DNA of 64,000 nucleotides, from contig JASGKX010000002.1 of NCBI GenBank assembly GCA_049840475.1, positions 496,001 to 560,000 of the forward strand, given 5' to 3'. Both the position numbers and the translations under genes were made by a program. Positions 1 to 8,521 of this stretch are shown piece after piece. Below the pieces are notes generated by a model. That model was given only the letters and a program-made list of their open reading frames with translations, was not told the origin of the DNA and did no database searches. Position 1 is the first letter of the stretch, and each line of letters begins with the position of its first letter. Source of the DNA: JBGVSA01 sp049840475. Its GTDB lineage: Bacteria > Pseudomonadota > Gammaproteobacteria > Burkholderiales > Rhodocyclaceae.

Positions 1-960
1 ACGCGAGATCAGCCGATCCACCATCAGTTGTGCCATTTTCGGTAGCGGCGGAGAGACTGACGAGATCGCTGGTGCAACCAGTGAGGACAGCAGTATGTCG
101 TCGATGCCGACAATGGAAATGTCCTCTGGCACGCGTACGCCGCAACTGCGAAAACCTGCAAGCATGCCAATGGCCAGCATGTCGTTGACGGCAACGATTC
201 CATCAGGGCTTTGGGACATGCTGCTGATGCGCTCGGCCAAAGAACGGCCCAGCTCCGCCATTTCGGAATCGCCGTATTCGGCGAGCGCTCTGTCTTCGAT
301 GACGGCGCTCGTCACGCCCTCTGCGTCGGCCACGGCCGAGAAGAACCCTTCGATCTTGTCGGTACGCGAATTGGTACGGGCGGATTCCGTGACGAAGGCG
401 ATGTTGCGGCAACCTCTGTCGATAAGGTGTTGTGCCGCGAGGCGGCCGGCTTCCACATTGTTCATGGACACACTGTCCATGGCCAGTTCGCTCGGGGACG
501 AGCGCAAGGTGCTGCGGCCGTCGTAGTTGACCATTGCCACGCCTTTGCGTAGCGCCTCCCTGAAGTGCTCCTGCTCCACCTGGGCCGACACCACGATTAC
601 GCCGCGCACCCCTTGAGCGAGCAAATCGTCAATGAAGCTCTCCTCGTTTTCCAACTGCCTGTAGGTGTTGCCCAGGAAGACGCGGTAGCCATAGCTTTTC
701 TGGGCCGCCACGTCGACAGCCCGCGCCAGTGCGGCAAAGCTCGGGTTGGCGATCGAGGGGACAAGCAAGCCCAGCATCGCCGTATGTCCGGTCTTGAGCT
801 GGCGGGCCGCATGGCTGGGTCGAAAGCCGAGCTCCGCGATCGCGGCCTCAATACGCTCCAGCGTCTCTTTGCGCATCTGGTCGGTACGGCCATTGATGGC
901 GTTGGAGACGCTGGTCACAGATACTGCCGCACGGCGCGCGACATCCTGAATTCTCGTCAT
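1..960 (-). CDS. LacI-family transcriptional regulator (3' end runs off the window)
   Basis: Transcription factor expected to repress the neighbouring sugar-uptake operon until an effector sugar binds. The frame is open from the ATG at 958-960 down to base 1, giving 320 codons with no stop, so only the extreme C-terminus is missing. The N-terminus starts MTRIQDVARRAAVSVTSVSN, the classic LacI helix-turn-helix, followed by a hinge-helix region (FRPSHAARQLKTG) and a periplasmic-binding-protein-like effector domain (LGLLVPSIANPSFAAL; later GIVAVNDMLAIGM and SIVGIDDI). It lies 266 bp downstream of the mutarotase gene on the same strand, and that gap could hold its own promoter. A half-site-like gcgaaacgcgat near 1016-1027 resembles one arm of the palindrome at 5664-5688. 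Family call is firm; effector and targets are inferred. Confidence 0.9.
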   Translation of the reverse strand, partial: MTRIQDVARRAAVSVTSVSNAINGRTDQMRKETLERIEAAIAELGFRPSHAARQLKTGHTAMLGLLVPSIANPSFAALARAVDVAAQKSYGYRVFLGNTYRQLENEESFIDDLLAQGVRGVIVVSAQVEQEHFREALRKGVAMVNYDGRSTLRSSPSELAMDSVSMNNVEAGRLAAQHLIDRGCRNIAFVTESARTNSRTDKIEGFFSAVADAEGVTSAVIEDRALAEYGDSEMAELGRSLAERISSMSQSPDGIVAVNDMLAIGMLAGFRSCGVRVPEDISIVGIDDILLSSLVAPAISSVSPPLPKMAQLMVDRLISR

Positions 961-1226
961 CGTTTTCTTTAGGATTGCCCATGCCGATTGGGCGGTGTTT
1001 GAGTGCGCTTCATTAGCGAAACGCGATGACGCCCACGTCTGTTCTAGCAGTTGCCTGCGGTTTTCGCTCGGACAGCCGAAGGGGAACTGCAGAAGAGAGT
1101 GGCGCGTGGATTCATTCTACGATCTTCCGTCGAGGCCGCGCATTGTTGGATCATACAGATGCGGTCAGCCTCAGCGCCGGTTTACATGCTCTGCGCGGGG
1201 TCGGGAATGGGCGTGCGTGGCATGCG

Positions 1227-1664
1227 CTAGTACCGCTCGTCCTTTTCCAGCTTGACGACCCCGATTGACAGCAGAAGATTCGCAAAGCGACGCGTCTCCC
1301 CTGTGGCGACCACGAGCGAGGTCAGTGGCGAGCAGACCGCATCGTAGAAGGCATACCGCTCGAGCCGGTCGATGGTGACGGCTCCCGCCAGCATCGACGC
1401 ATATTCGTCGTGAATGGCCGGCCGCTCGCCATTTGGGGTCTCCATGACCGTCGCTCCCTGGACGGGAACGGTGTCGAGGATGGCCGCCAACACGTCTGTT
1501 GCTTTGGGAATCCCTGGCGTGAGATTCAGATACACGATCGCGGCATTGGGTCCCGAACGGGAGACGAACGGATAGTTTCCATCCGCGATGAGGATGCGGG
1601 AGAAATGCCCCGATGAAGCCAGGCATCTGAGCATTTCGGGGTGCAGCAACTTGGATTTGAGCAT
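1227..1664 (-). CDS. RbsD/FucU-family sugar mutarotase
   Basis: Small 145-residue protein of the RbsD/FucU family, which interconverts anomers of sugars such as fucose or ribose in the cytoplasm. Family hallmarks are the start MLKSKLLHPEMLRCLASSGH with its conserved active-site histidine, ILIADGNYPF, and the central NLTPGIPKATDVLAAI segment. Length matches FucU (about 140 residues). ATG at 1664 is preceded by a GAGGA-type ribosome binding site. It follows the SDR gene by 68 bp and is probably its operon partner. The combination of mutarotase, dehydrogenase and transporter suggests import and oxidation of an aldose. The individual substrate cannot be read from sequence; fucose, rhamnose-like or uronic sugars are all possible. 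Confidence 0.88.
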   Translation of the reverse strand: MLKSKLLHPEMLRCLASSGHFSRILIADGNYPFVSRSGPNAAIVYLNLTPGIPKATDVLAAILDTVPVQGATVMETPNGERPAIHDEYASMLAGAVTIDRLERYAFYDAVCSPLTSLVVATGETRRFANLLLSIGVVKLEKDERY

Positions 1665-1691
1665 CGGGTCCTCTTCCTGAGGTTCAACAAG

Positions 1692-1724
1692 GCACCGTCT
1701 GGCCAGGACAGAGCCCGACGGTGC
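1692..1724 (-). other. Intercistronic hairpin between SDR and mutarotase genes
   Basis: Perfect 8-bp inverted repeat, gcaccgtc (1692-1699) and gacggtgc (1717-1724), around a 17-base loop. There is no uridine run after it in the minus-strand direction, so it looks more like an mRNA-processing or stabilising hairpin, or a weak attenuator, than a full terminator. Confidence 0.5.
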
Positions 1725-1732
1725 GTGCTTTG

Positions 1733-2495
1733 TCAGGCGCAGTAGACGCCGCCGTTGATGTCGATGGTTTCGCCCGTCACGAATCCGTCGTATTCCGAGG
1801 CAAGAAAGACGATTGGGCGCGCAACGTCCTGCACATCGCCAGCCCGGCCGAGCGGAATGCCACGGATCGTCTCGTCGGCGGACTCCCTGGTGGTGTGAAC
1901 GTTGTGGAAACGCGTGCCAAGAATCAGGCCCGGTGCGACGGCATTGACACGGATGCCTTGCGGGCCCAGTTCCGCCGACAGCGCTCGGGTCAGGGTCAAT
2001 ACGGCGCCCTTGGTCATCGAGTAGACCAGCGAGCCGCCGTGTCCGCCCTTGCGACCGGCGAGCGATGCGAGGTTGACGATGGATGCACCGCCGGACTTCG
2101 CCAGATGGGGCACAGCCTCGCGCGTCACCAGCATCATGGTGGTGAGATTGATGTCGATGACTTTCTTCCAGAAACTCATGTCGACGGCTTCGAGGTGCCG
2201 CCTCTCCACCAGACCACCCACGTTGTTGACCAGTACGTCGAGCCCGCCGAGGAACGAGACTGCGCGGTGGACCATCTCCACGGCCGCCGCTTCATGCGTC
2301 AAATCGGCCTGGAAGTGCTGAGCCCTGCGCCCCAGCGATTGGGCCAGGGCCACCAGCTCCTGTGGGCCTTCCTCCCCGGAAAAATAGTGAATGGCAATGT
2401 CGCAGCCGGCCTTGAGCAACCCTTCGGCCACGGCCTTGCCTATGCCTTGTTCCGCGCCGGTGACCAATGCGCGCTTGCCTGTCAAACGAGCCCAT
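1733..2495 (-). CDS. SDR-family NAD(P)-dependent oxidoreductase (start disturbed by an apparent extra base)
   Basis: Classical short-chain dehydrogenase of about 253 residues. Visible motifs are the dinucleotide-binding TGAEQGIGKA near the N-terminus, NNVGG, the catalytic serine in NLASLAG, and YSMTK with the catalytic Tyr and Lys; it ends VTGETIDINGGVYCA. In this operon it probably oxidises the imported sugar or its lactone precursor, which is inference. The start is odd. A good Shine-Dalgarno (agaaaggga) precedes an ATG at 2493-2495, but that ATG is one base out of frame. Dropping one G of the ggg at 2491-2493 gives MARLTGKRALVTG, exactly as expected. As read, translation would need the ATG at 2530, which adds an unusual arginine-rich leader, or a TTG at 2485. 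Confidence 0.85.
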
Positions 2496-2554
2496 CTGTT
2501 TCCCTTTCTCTGACGTTCAAAAAAATGCATATCGAATCAACGCGTGGAGGTGCA

Positions 2555-4432
2555 TCAGGTGACGTAACCCATCAGTTTCGGCAGCCAGGTGGTGAGCGAC
2601 GGCACCAGCGCCAGAACCAGGAGACCCGCAATGAGAATGACCCAGTACTTGGCCATTGGCCTGATCACGTCTTTCATGGAGACGCCGCAGATGCCGCACG
2701 TGGCGTAGAGCCCCAGCCCGATAGGGGGCGAGAACAGGCCCAGGCCCATCGAGAGCACGACGAGAATGCCGTAGTGCAGCGGGTTGTAGCCCAACTGCAA
2801 AGCGATGGGCACGAGGATCGGGGCGAAGATGATCAGTGCCGGGGCGCCTTCGAGCACAGCACCGAAGAGGGTCACGATGACGATGGTCAGCAACATGAAC
2901 AGCCACGAGCCATGACTGGACCCGATGCTGCCCAGGAGGTGCGCGATCTGCTGCGGAATCATCTCGATGGTCAGGGCATAGGACAGACTGCCCGCCGCGG
3001 CCACGATGAACAGCAGCATGCCCGACTTTGCGGCCACGTCCACGAAGAGCTTGATCGTCGCTTTGAACGTCAGCTCGCGGAAGGCCAGGCGCCCGACGAT
3101 GATCGCGTATACGACGGCAAAGGCCGATATTTCGGTAGACGTTGCGATGCCTGCCATGACGCCGCGACCGATCATGAGCACCATGATCAAACCAACGGCC
3201 GCGCCGATGATGAGTTGCCTCATCGGCATGAGGACCGGATAGGCATCCTTGACGTTGACGCGCTGACCGAAGACTGCGGCGGCCACAAGCAGGCACAGCA
3301 TGAGAAACGCGGCCGGAACGAGCCCGGCCACAAAGAGCGCGCCAATCGAGATGTTGGCCACGAAGCCCATGACGATCAGATTGACGCACGGCGGGATCGC
3401 TTCGGCCATGACGGCCGAGGCGGCAAACAGCCCCGCCATGTCTTCGCTGCTTTGTTTTGCGCGACGCACGGCTGGCATGAGCACACCACCGACGGCGGCC
3501 ACGTCAGCCAGCTTCGAACCCGAGATGCCGGAGAAGAAGGCCATGGATAGTACGGTTGTGATTCCCATGCCGCCGCGCACCCTGCCCATGCCGCGAACGA
3601 TGAGTTCGACCAGGCGGGAGGACATGCCATTTACCTCCATGGCAGCCCCTGCCAGCAGAAAGAACGGAATCGCCAGCAGGACGAAGTGATCGACGCCCGC
3701 AGCCACCTGTTGTGCAAAAAACGCAAACGGAAGCGAAGGCTGACTGGTGAAGAACACCATCGCAGAGATTGCGAGCGTGAAGGCAATCGGTACGCCGGCG
3801 AAAATCCCGAGCGCAAAACAGGCGAGCATCAATAGCGCGGGCGCACTTGCCGGATCGGGCGCCGTTTGAAGAAAGACGTAGCCCGCCAATGCCAGCACGC
3901 CGACAGCCACAGCCGCGCCGATCACCAAGCGCGGACGGGCCTCCAGCGCGTGCTGGAGCGAGGCGACCATCATCACGATCGCACCGAGAAGTACCGGCGC
4001 AACGTAGATGACTTGCGGCAATCCGGTCTCGGTCGTCTGAGCGAGGGCAGCCTCCACCAGTAGAAGGCTCGACCAGCTAAGGCCCACCGAGACGATGAAC
4101 AACACCCAACGGCTCATGTGCGAGATGTACTCGCGCACACCCGCTGGTAGCCAACCGAGAAACAGGTCGATGCCGAGATGGCCGCCGCGCCCCGTCGAGG
4201 TCGCCACCCCGCAGAAGACCAGCGTGACCATCAGCGCCCGAGCGACTTCTTCAGCCCATTCGATGGGGGTATGGAGCATGTAGCGCCATATGACCGACAT
4301 GAAAACGACGATGACGTCTGCAAACAGAGCGACGGCGCCGATGACGGCAGTCAGTGCCGTCAGTGAACGGCTCAGACTGTGAAGGACAGTGAGCCCGGGT
4401 ATCAGGTTTTCTGTCCGGGAATCGATAGACAT
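2555..4432 (-). CDS. TRAP transporter fused small/large permease (DctQM type)
   Basis: Inner-membrane permease of a tripartite ATP-independent periplasmic transporter, in which the DctQ small subunit (about residues 1-170) and DctM large subunit (about 180-620) are one polypeptide. The DctQ part has WRYMLHTPIEWAEEVARAL. The DctM part has the glycine-rich FALGIFAGVPIAFTLAISAM and SGSKLADVAAVGGVLMPA, and GLFSPPIGLGLYATCGI near the C-terminus, all typical of the ion-coupled transport domain. It lies between the DctP gene and the SDR, separated by about 120 and 60 bases. I chose the ATG at 4432 (MSIDSRTEN); an ATG at 4444 is in the same frame and neither has a strong ribosome binding site. Substrate unknown. 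Confidence 0.9.
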   Translation of the reverse strand: MSIDSRTENLIPGLTVLHSLSRSLTALTAVIGAVALFADVIVVFMSVIWRYMLHTPIEWAEEVARALMVTLVFCGVATSTGRGGHLGIDLFLGWLPAGVREYISHMSRWVLFIVSVGLSWSSLLLVEAALAQTTETGLPQVIYVAPVLLGAIVMMVASLQHALEARPRLVIGAAVAVGVLALAGYVFLQTAPDPASAPALLMLACFALGIFAGVPIAFTLAISAMVFFTSQPSLPFAFFAQQVAAGVDHFVLLAIPFFLLAGAAMEVNGMSSRLVELIVRGMGRVRGGMGITTVLSMAFFSGISGSKLADVAAVGGVLMPAVRRAKQSSEDMAGLFAASAVMAEAIPPCVNLIVMGFVANISIGALFVAGLVPAAFLMLCLLVAAAVFGQRVNVKDAYPVLMPMRQLIIGAAVGLIMVLMIGRGVMAGIATSTEISAFAVVYAIIVGRLAFRELTFKATIKLFVDVAAKSGMLLFIVAAAGSLSYALTIEMIPQQIAHLLGSIGSSHGSWLFMLLTIVIVTLFGAVLEGAPALIIFAPILVPIALQLGYNPLHYGILVVLSMGLGLFSPPIGLGLYATCGICGVSMKDVIRPMAKYWVILIAGLLVLALVPSLTTWLPKLMGYVT

Positions 4433-4554
4433 GATGCATCCCATGCAGGAGGACCAATCGGAGGCCGATGAGGCTCATCAGCCGCGAGGCATTGCGCGGC
4501 GTCGGACCGGGGCGAAGTGCGCCTCCTCCCGGTCGCGATTGCCAGAACAACGTC

Positions 4555-5580
4555 CTATTTGTTTTCGGCGGCTTGAATGGCTTCGAGGATGGGAACCGTC
4601 GAGGGATTCTGTTGCGAGAAAGTCGCCCAGACGGGCTTGACGGCCTGCCGGAAGAACGCACGATCGGTCTTTTGGACCGTCACGCCACGCGCCTTCAACT
4701 CGTCGAAGGCTTTGGCTTCTGCAGTGTTGGCGAGCTTGCGCTCGTAGGCAGTGGCTTCAGCAGCGGCTTCGAGGAAACCTGCCCGCATGTTCTGAGGAAT
4801 GCGCTCGAACGAGGCGCTGTTGATGTTCACCACGATCGGGTTGTAGATATGCTGGGTCAGCGTGCAGTACTTCGCGATCTCGTAGAACTTGCTCGAAAGA
4901 ACCGTTGCCGAGTCATGTTCGAGCCCGTCGATGACGCCCATCTGCAGGCCCGAATACACTTCACCGCCCGGCATTGGAATGGGCGTCGCCCCCATGGCCT
5001 TGAGCGTGGCAATGAAGTTGGGCACAGGCAGCACGCGGATCTTCACGTTTTTCAGATCGGCCGGAGCGTTGATCGGTTTGCGCGTGTAGACATTGCGCGC
5101 GCCAAGGCTGTAACCAAAGCCCAGCGGCTTTACGTTGGCCTTCTTCATCATCAGCTCGGAGATCAGTTCCCCCGCCTTGCCGTCGAGGGCGCGTCCCACG
5201 TGGTCCGAGTCCTCAAACAGATAGCCCAGATCCAGTACGCCGATTTCCGGCGCCAAGGTAGACCAGATGGAAGTGCCGGACGCCATCATGTCGATGGCGC
5301 CTAGCCGCACTTGCTGAACCGCGTCGGCCTCTTTCCCCAGCATTGCATTGGGAAAGTAATTCACTTTGATGGCGTCCTTGAATCTGCTCTGCAGATTGGA
5401 TTGAAACCGCTCGAACCACACGTAGTGAGCGGAGTTGGCATCTGCAGGCAGCGAGGAATACATACGCAGCGTCACTACCGGGGCGGCCTGAGCCCCATGT
5501 AGACCGAACGCGAACACCATCGCCGCTGCGCACGCGTTCACGACGCCACGAATCGACCGCTTGTTTGTGGATTTGATCAT
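4555..5580 (-). CDS. TRAP transporter periplasmic substrate-binding protein (DctP type)
   Basis: Secreted solute receptor that delivers ligand to the DctQM permease. The N-terminus has a basic region, a hydrophobic stretch and an AQA|A-type signal peptidase site (VFAFGLHGAQAAPVVTL). The mature part shows DctP features: LGKEADAVQQVRLGAIDMMA, DLKNVKIRVLPVPNFI with the conserved arginine region, and GLQMGVIDGLEHDSATVLSSKF. The protein is 341 residues, normal for the family. ATG at 5580 is chosen because AGGAGGAGGG lies just upstream; the open frame continues further but has no second RBS. First gene of the operon; the palindrome at 5664-5688 lies 84 bp upstream. Confidence 0.92.
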   Translation of the reverse strand: MIKSTNKRSIRGVVNACAAAMVFAFGLHGAQAAPVVTLRMYSSLPADANSAHYVWFERFQSNLQSRFKDAIKVNYFPNAMLGKEADAVQQVRLGAIDMMASGTSIWSTLAPEIGVLDLGYLFEDSDHVGRALDGKAGELISELMMKKANVKPLGFGYSLGARNVYTRKPINAPADLKNVKIRVLPVPNFIATLKAMGATPIPMPGGEVYSGLQMGVIDGLEHDSATVLSSKFYEIAKYCTLTQHIYNPIVVNINSASFERIPQNMRAGFLEAAAEATAYERKLANTAEAKAFDELKARGVTVQKTDRAFFRQAVKPVWATFSQQNPSTVPILEAIQAAENK

Positions 5581-5663
5581 GGGACCCTCCTCCTGTTTTT
5601 CACTGAGACATGACGACATAAGCTGCCCACGGCGGTGTGCGCCGGGTTCGAACTTGAGTCCAC

Positions 5664-5688
5664 TGTAGCGTTTCAGTGAAACGTTACA
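5664..5688. promoter_or_regulatory. Probable LacI-family operator upstream of the TRAP operon
   Basis: A 25-bp palindrome centred on c-a-[g/c]-t-g. Apart from the central base, the two arms differ at a single pair (positions 5 and 21). The arms read tgta-cgtttca and tgaaacg-taca, the usual look of LacI-family operators. It sits 84 bp upstream of the dctP start, where binding would block the promoter. The natural binder is the LacI-type regulator encoded at the end of the same operon; that pairing is inference. Confidence 0.75.
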
Positions 5689-5692
5689 GAAG

Positions 5693-6189
5693 GATTTTGT
5701 CGGATGTTCGACGTAAACTAAGTCCGCTGCAGGCGGGGGTTTTCGGCCGCTTGAGAGGCATTGAAATTGCGTGCGGAGACGCCCCGATTGACCCGACATT
5801 GCCCCGTCAGCCGGGCTCACGGGGGACAAAGCGGCGGATCCGACCAGGGGACATTCAGGCGGAAAACGATGTGCGCACATCGAGCGTCAGGGCGATGCGA
5901 GCCTGAGAGATTTCATAGCGCTGCGAGTCCTGCGACAGCGCAAAGGGATGGTTGGGCTACTGCTTGCGACGGTGCGTCACGAATCGCGGCCTCGCCCACT
6001 TTGCAGCGAATGTAACGCATGCAGGCGAATGCTGCGGTATTGCTCCCCGCCGACGATCGCACGACTGGAGATTCATGAACGTCGGCCTTCTGCACAGGCC
6101 GAATATGCGTTGCGGGCGAGCTCCCGGCCGTCGAGCATCAGCAGTCAGGGCGGCCGCCGTGCCCCAAGCCAAAGCACAAAAGCGCCTTC
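5693..6189. other. Non-coding spacer of about 500 bp upstream of the TRAP operon
   Basis: I find no convincing gene. Short open frames on both strands have no family features and no ribosome binding sites. The segment should contain the promoter of the minus-strand TRAP operon. The only clear structure is the 16-bp perfect palindrome at 5867-5882. Confidence 0.6.
5867..5882. promoter_or_regulatory. 16-bp perfect palindrome of unknown role
   Basis: The sequence cgatgtgcgcacatcg equals its own reverse complement. It lies about 180 bp upstream of the putative LacI operator in otherwise empty sequence, so a second regulator site for the TRAP operon is possible. Chance occurrence cannot be excluded. 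Confidence 0.35.
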
Positions 6190-6211
6190 AAAAAAGCCGC
6201 CACAAGCCGGC
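6190..6211 (-). terminator. Rho-independent terminator after puuD
   Basis: In the minus-strand direction a GC-rich stem (gccggc/ggcggc with one mismatch, tetraloop ttgt) is followed immediately by six T, starting right after the puuD stop codon. Confidence 0.6.
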
Positions 6212-6213
6212 AA

Positions 6214-7431
6214 CTAAGGCTTGGCCCCCGCCTCCACCCATGCCGCCACCTTCGCCCGCTCTTCATCCGTCATCCCCGTGACATTCGCCAACGGCATGGC
6301 CTTGAGCTTCACCACTTGCGCATACATCCGCTGCGCCTGAGAAGTGATCCGCTCCGGCGTATCGAGCATCACACCGGCCGGCGCCGAAGGCATCATCGTC
6401 GGCTTGGCGGCGTGGCAGGCGACGCATCGCTGCTGCATGATCGTCGTCACCTCGGCCATCGTCACCGGCGCGACGGGTGCCACTGCCGCCGCGCTGCTCA
6501 CGGCTGAGGGCGCCGCAACGGGGCGCGGCGAGATCCATGCGAACACACCCAGCAGGATGACTCCGCCCACGATCGGGTACGCGAGCTTCACCTCGCCACG
6601 GTGACGCAGATTGAAGAAATGACGGATCAGCACGGCCGCGATCATGATCAGCGATAGCACCAGCCACGACTGCGGATGCGTGTAGGTAAAGGCGTAGTGG
6701 TTGCTGATCATGCAGAACAGCACCGGCAACGTCAGATAGTTGTTGTGAACGCTGCGCTGCTTGCCGCGCTTGCCGTGGATGGCTTCGGGCAGCTCGCCTT
6801 TCTGCATGGCGGTGACCATCTTCTTCTGGCCGGGAATGATCCAGAAGAACACGTTGGCTGCCATCGTCGTGCCAAGCATGGCGCCCACGTGGATGAACGC
6901 CGCACGGCCCGACAGAAAGTGCGTGAGCACGTAAGTGACGGCCACGACAAAGGCGCCGTAGATGATGCCGAACAGCAACTGACTGCGTTCGATGAGCAGG
7001 CGCGCGAGTACGTCGTAGACGATGTAGCCGACAATCAATGTGCCCAGGCCGATGTCGACGGCATCCGCCGCCGAGATCGACGACACGGCCGGGTCGACCA
7101 TGTACACGCTGGCCTGAAAGTAGTACAGCACCGTGATGAGCAGGAAGCCGGTGATGAAGGTTGAGTACGCCTCCCACTTGAACCAGTGCAGATCCTCCGG
7201 CAGCGTCTTGGGCGCGACAAGGTACTTTTGCGGGTTGTAGAAGCCGCCGCCGTGCACGGCCCACAGTTCGCCGCCCACCCCTTTTTCCTTCAGTACCGGA
7301 TCGGTCGGCGGCGTGAGGTGATTGTCGAGCCACACGAAATAAAACGACGCGCCGATCCATGCGATGCCAACAATCAGATGCAGCCAGCGCAGGCACAGGC
7401 TGGCGACTTCAATCAGATACCCGGTGTCCAT
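6214..7431 (-). CDS. puuD: Urate hydroxylase PuuD (membrane urate oxidase with cytochrome c domain)
   Basis: Oxidises urate to 5-hydroxyisourate at the cytoplasmic membrane and passes electrons to the respiratory chain. The N-terminal two thirds is a multi-spanning membrane domain containing WLHLIVGIAWIGASFYFVWLD, ELWAVHGGGFYNPQKY and KWEAYSTFITGF, characteristic of the PuuD family. The C-terminus is a small cytochrome c domain with the haem motif CVACH and the distal methionine region (KAMPLANVTGMTDEER). About 405 residues. The ATG at 7431 overlaps the uraH stop (TGATG), so the two are translationally coupled. A TTG one codon upstream is unlikely to be used. Confidence 0.93.
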   Translation of the reverse strand: MDTGYLIEVASLCLRWLHLIVGIAWIGASFYFVWLDNHLTPPTDPVLKEKGVGGELWAVHGGGFYNPQKYLVAPKTLPEDLHWFKWEAYSTFITGFLLITVLYYFQASVYMVDPAVSSISAADAVDIGLGTLIVGYIVYDVLARLLIERSQLLFGIIYGAFVVAVTYVLTHFLSGRAAFIHVGAMLGTTMAANVFFWIIPGQKKMVTAMQKGELPEAIHGKRGKQRSVHNNYLTLPVLFCMISNHYAFTYTHPQSWLVLSLIMIAAVLIRHFFNLRHRGEVKLAYPIVGGVILLGVFAWISPRPVAAPSAVSSAAAVAPVAPVTMAEVTTIMQQRCVACHAAKPTMMPSAPAGVMLDTPERITSQAQRMYAQVVKLKAMPLANVTGMTDEERAKVAAWVEAGAKP

Positions 7432-7790
7432 CAACTTCCCCTGTACGTGCTATAGCTCCATGGCGAGACCAGGAGCGGGACGTGGTAATGCGCGCTGACA
7501 TCGGCCACGGCAAAGCGCAGCACGACCACGTCGAGGAACGGCGGCTGCGGCAGTGCCGAGCCCTGCGCAAGAAAGTACGTCCCGGCGTCGAAGAGAAGTT
7601 CGTAGAACCCGGCCTGCAACGCATCGCTGGCGAGCAATGGCGCGTCCGTGCGACCGTCGGCGTTGGTCATGCCTTCGCGCAGCAGCGTGCGCGCGCTGGC
7701 TTCCGCATCGGCAAGCCGATAGAGCCGGTAGCGCATGCCGGCGGCCGGCCGGCCGTGAGCGGTATCGAGCACGTGGGTGGAGAGTCCCAT
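7431..7790 (-). CDS. uraH: 5-hydroxyisourate hydrolase (transthyretin-like)
   Basis: Second step of urate breakdown: hydrolyses 5-hydroxyisourate to OHCU. The 119-residue protein begins MGLSTHVLDTAHGRPAAGM and ends with the diagnostic tetrapeptide YRGS; HYHVPLLVSPWSYSTYRGS is the conserved C-terminal signature. Active-site His of HVLD, an Arg and His of HYHVP are present. ATG 7790 chosen over a TTG at 7808 because the HVLD motif then lies at the usual distance. It is transcribed away from uraD, with about 220 bp between them that should hold both promoters. Confidence 0.95.
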   Translation of the reverse strand: MGLSTHVLDTAHGRPAAGMRYRLYRLADAEASARTLLREGMTNADGRTDAPLLASDALQAGFYELLFDAGTYFLAQGSALPQPPFLDVVVLRFAVADVSAHYHVPLLVSPWSYSTYRGS

Positions 7791-8013
7791 GACAAAGTCC
7801 TGTTGCAAGGCTTGAGACGATTATAGGAGCGAGCCCCCCGCTGCCCGCGAATACCGGGTATGCGCGCGGGCACATGTCACGGGCGGCACCAGGCGCAGGG
7901 CTCATCATGCGCGCCAGATAAGTTCGATATAGGTGACGACGGATTGCCCGCACGGCGGGCTGTCACTACGCTGCCGTCAAGACAATAAGAATCGAAGACA
8001 GGCCTCATCCTCC

Positions 8014-8521
8014 ATGACGACCCTGCAGACACTCTCCGCCTTCGACCGTGACGCCTTCATTGCTGCGCTCGACGGCATCTTTGAGCATTCTCCCTGGGTC
8101 GCTGGCGCTGCATGGGAGAAACGCCCCTTTACCTCGTTCGATGCGCTGCACGATGCGTTGGTGCAGGCCATGTGGAACGCCAGCCACGCGCAACAATTGG
8201 CGCTGGTGCGCGCCCACCCGGAACTGGCCGGCCGTGCTGCCGTGCGGGGCGAGTTTGACCGCAGAATCCACCCGCGAACAGGCTGGCGCGCGGCTCGACG
8301 CCTGCACGCCCGAGGAATTCGCCCAACTGCAATCCCTCAATTCCGCCTATAACGCCAGGTTTGGCTTTCCGTTCATCCTGGCGGTGCGGGGCTTCGACCG
8401 GCGGCAGATCATAGAACGCTTCAGCCAGCGTCTGGCCAATGAGCCCGAGATAGAGTTCGTCGAGGCGCTGCGCCAGATCGAGCGCATTGCCACCTTGCGA
8501 CTGACCGATCTGGTGCAATAG
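8014..8521 (+). pseudogene. uraD: OHCU decarboxylase UraD, interrupted by a one-base frameshift
   Basis: Third step of urate degradation: stereospecific decarboxylation of OHCU to S-allantoin. The first frame gives MTTLQTLSAFDRDAFIAALD through ALVRAHPELAGRAAVRGE, containing the conserved HPELAG. The remainder, LTAESTREQAGARLDACT, then LNSAYNARFGFPFI and ILAVRGFDR, continues in the next frame. One T too many in ttt at 8254-8256 explains it; with two T the reading is GELTAESTREQAG, as in homologues. Without correction a truncated protein with a scrambled tail ends at 8352. Either a sequencing indel or a real null allele, in which case urate catabolism would stall at OHCU or rely on spontaneous decay. 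Confidence 0.88.

Noticed and set aside
1721..3550. 609-residue open frame on the plus strand
   Set aside because: Antisense to the SDR and DctQM genes. Composition is His/Asp/Arg-rich, as expected from reading high-GC genes backwards, and no family motif or ribosome site is present.
5676..6217. Several short open frames in the spacer before the TRAP operon
   Set aside because: No ribosome sites, overlapping in several frames at once, arginine-rich shadow composition.
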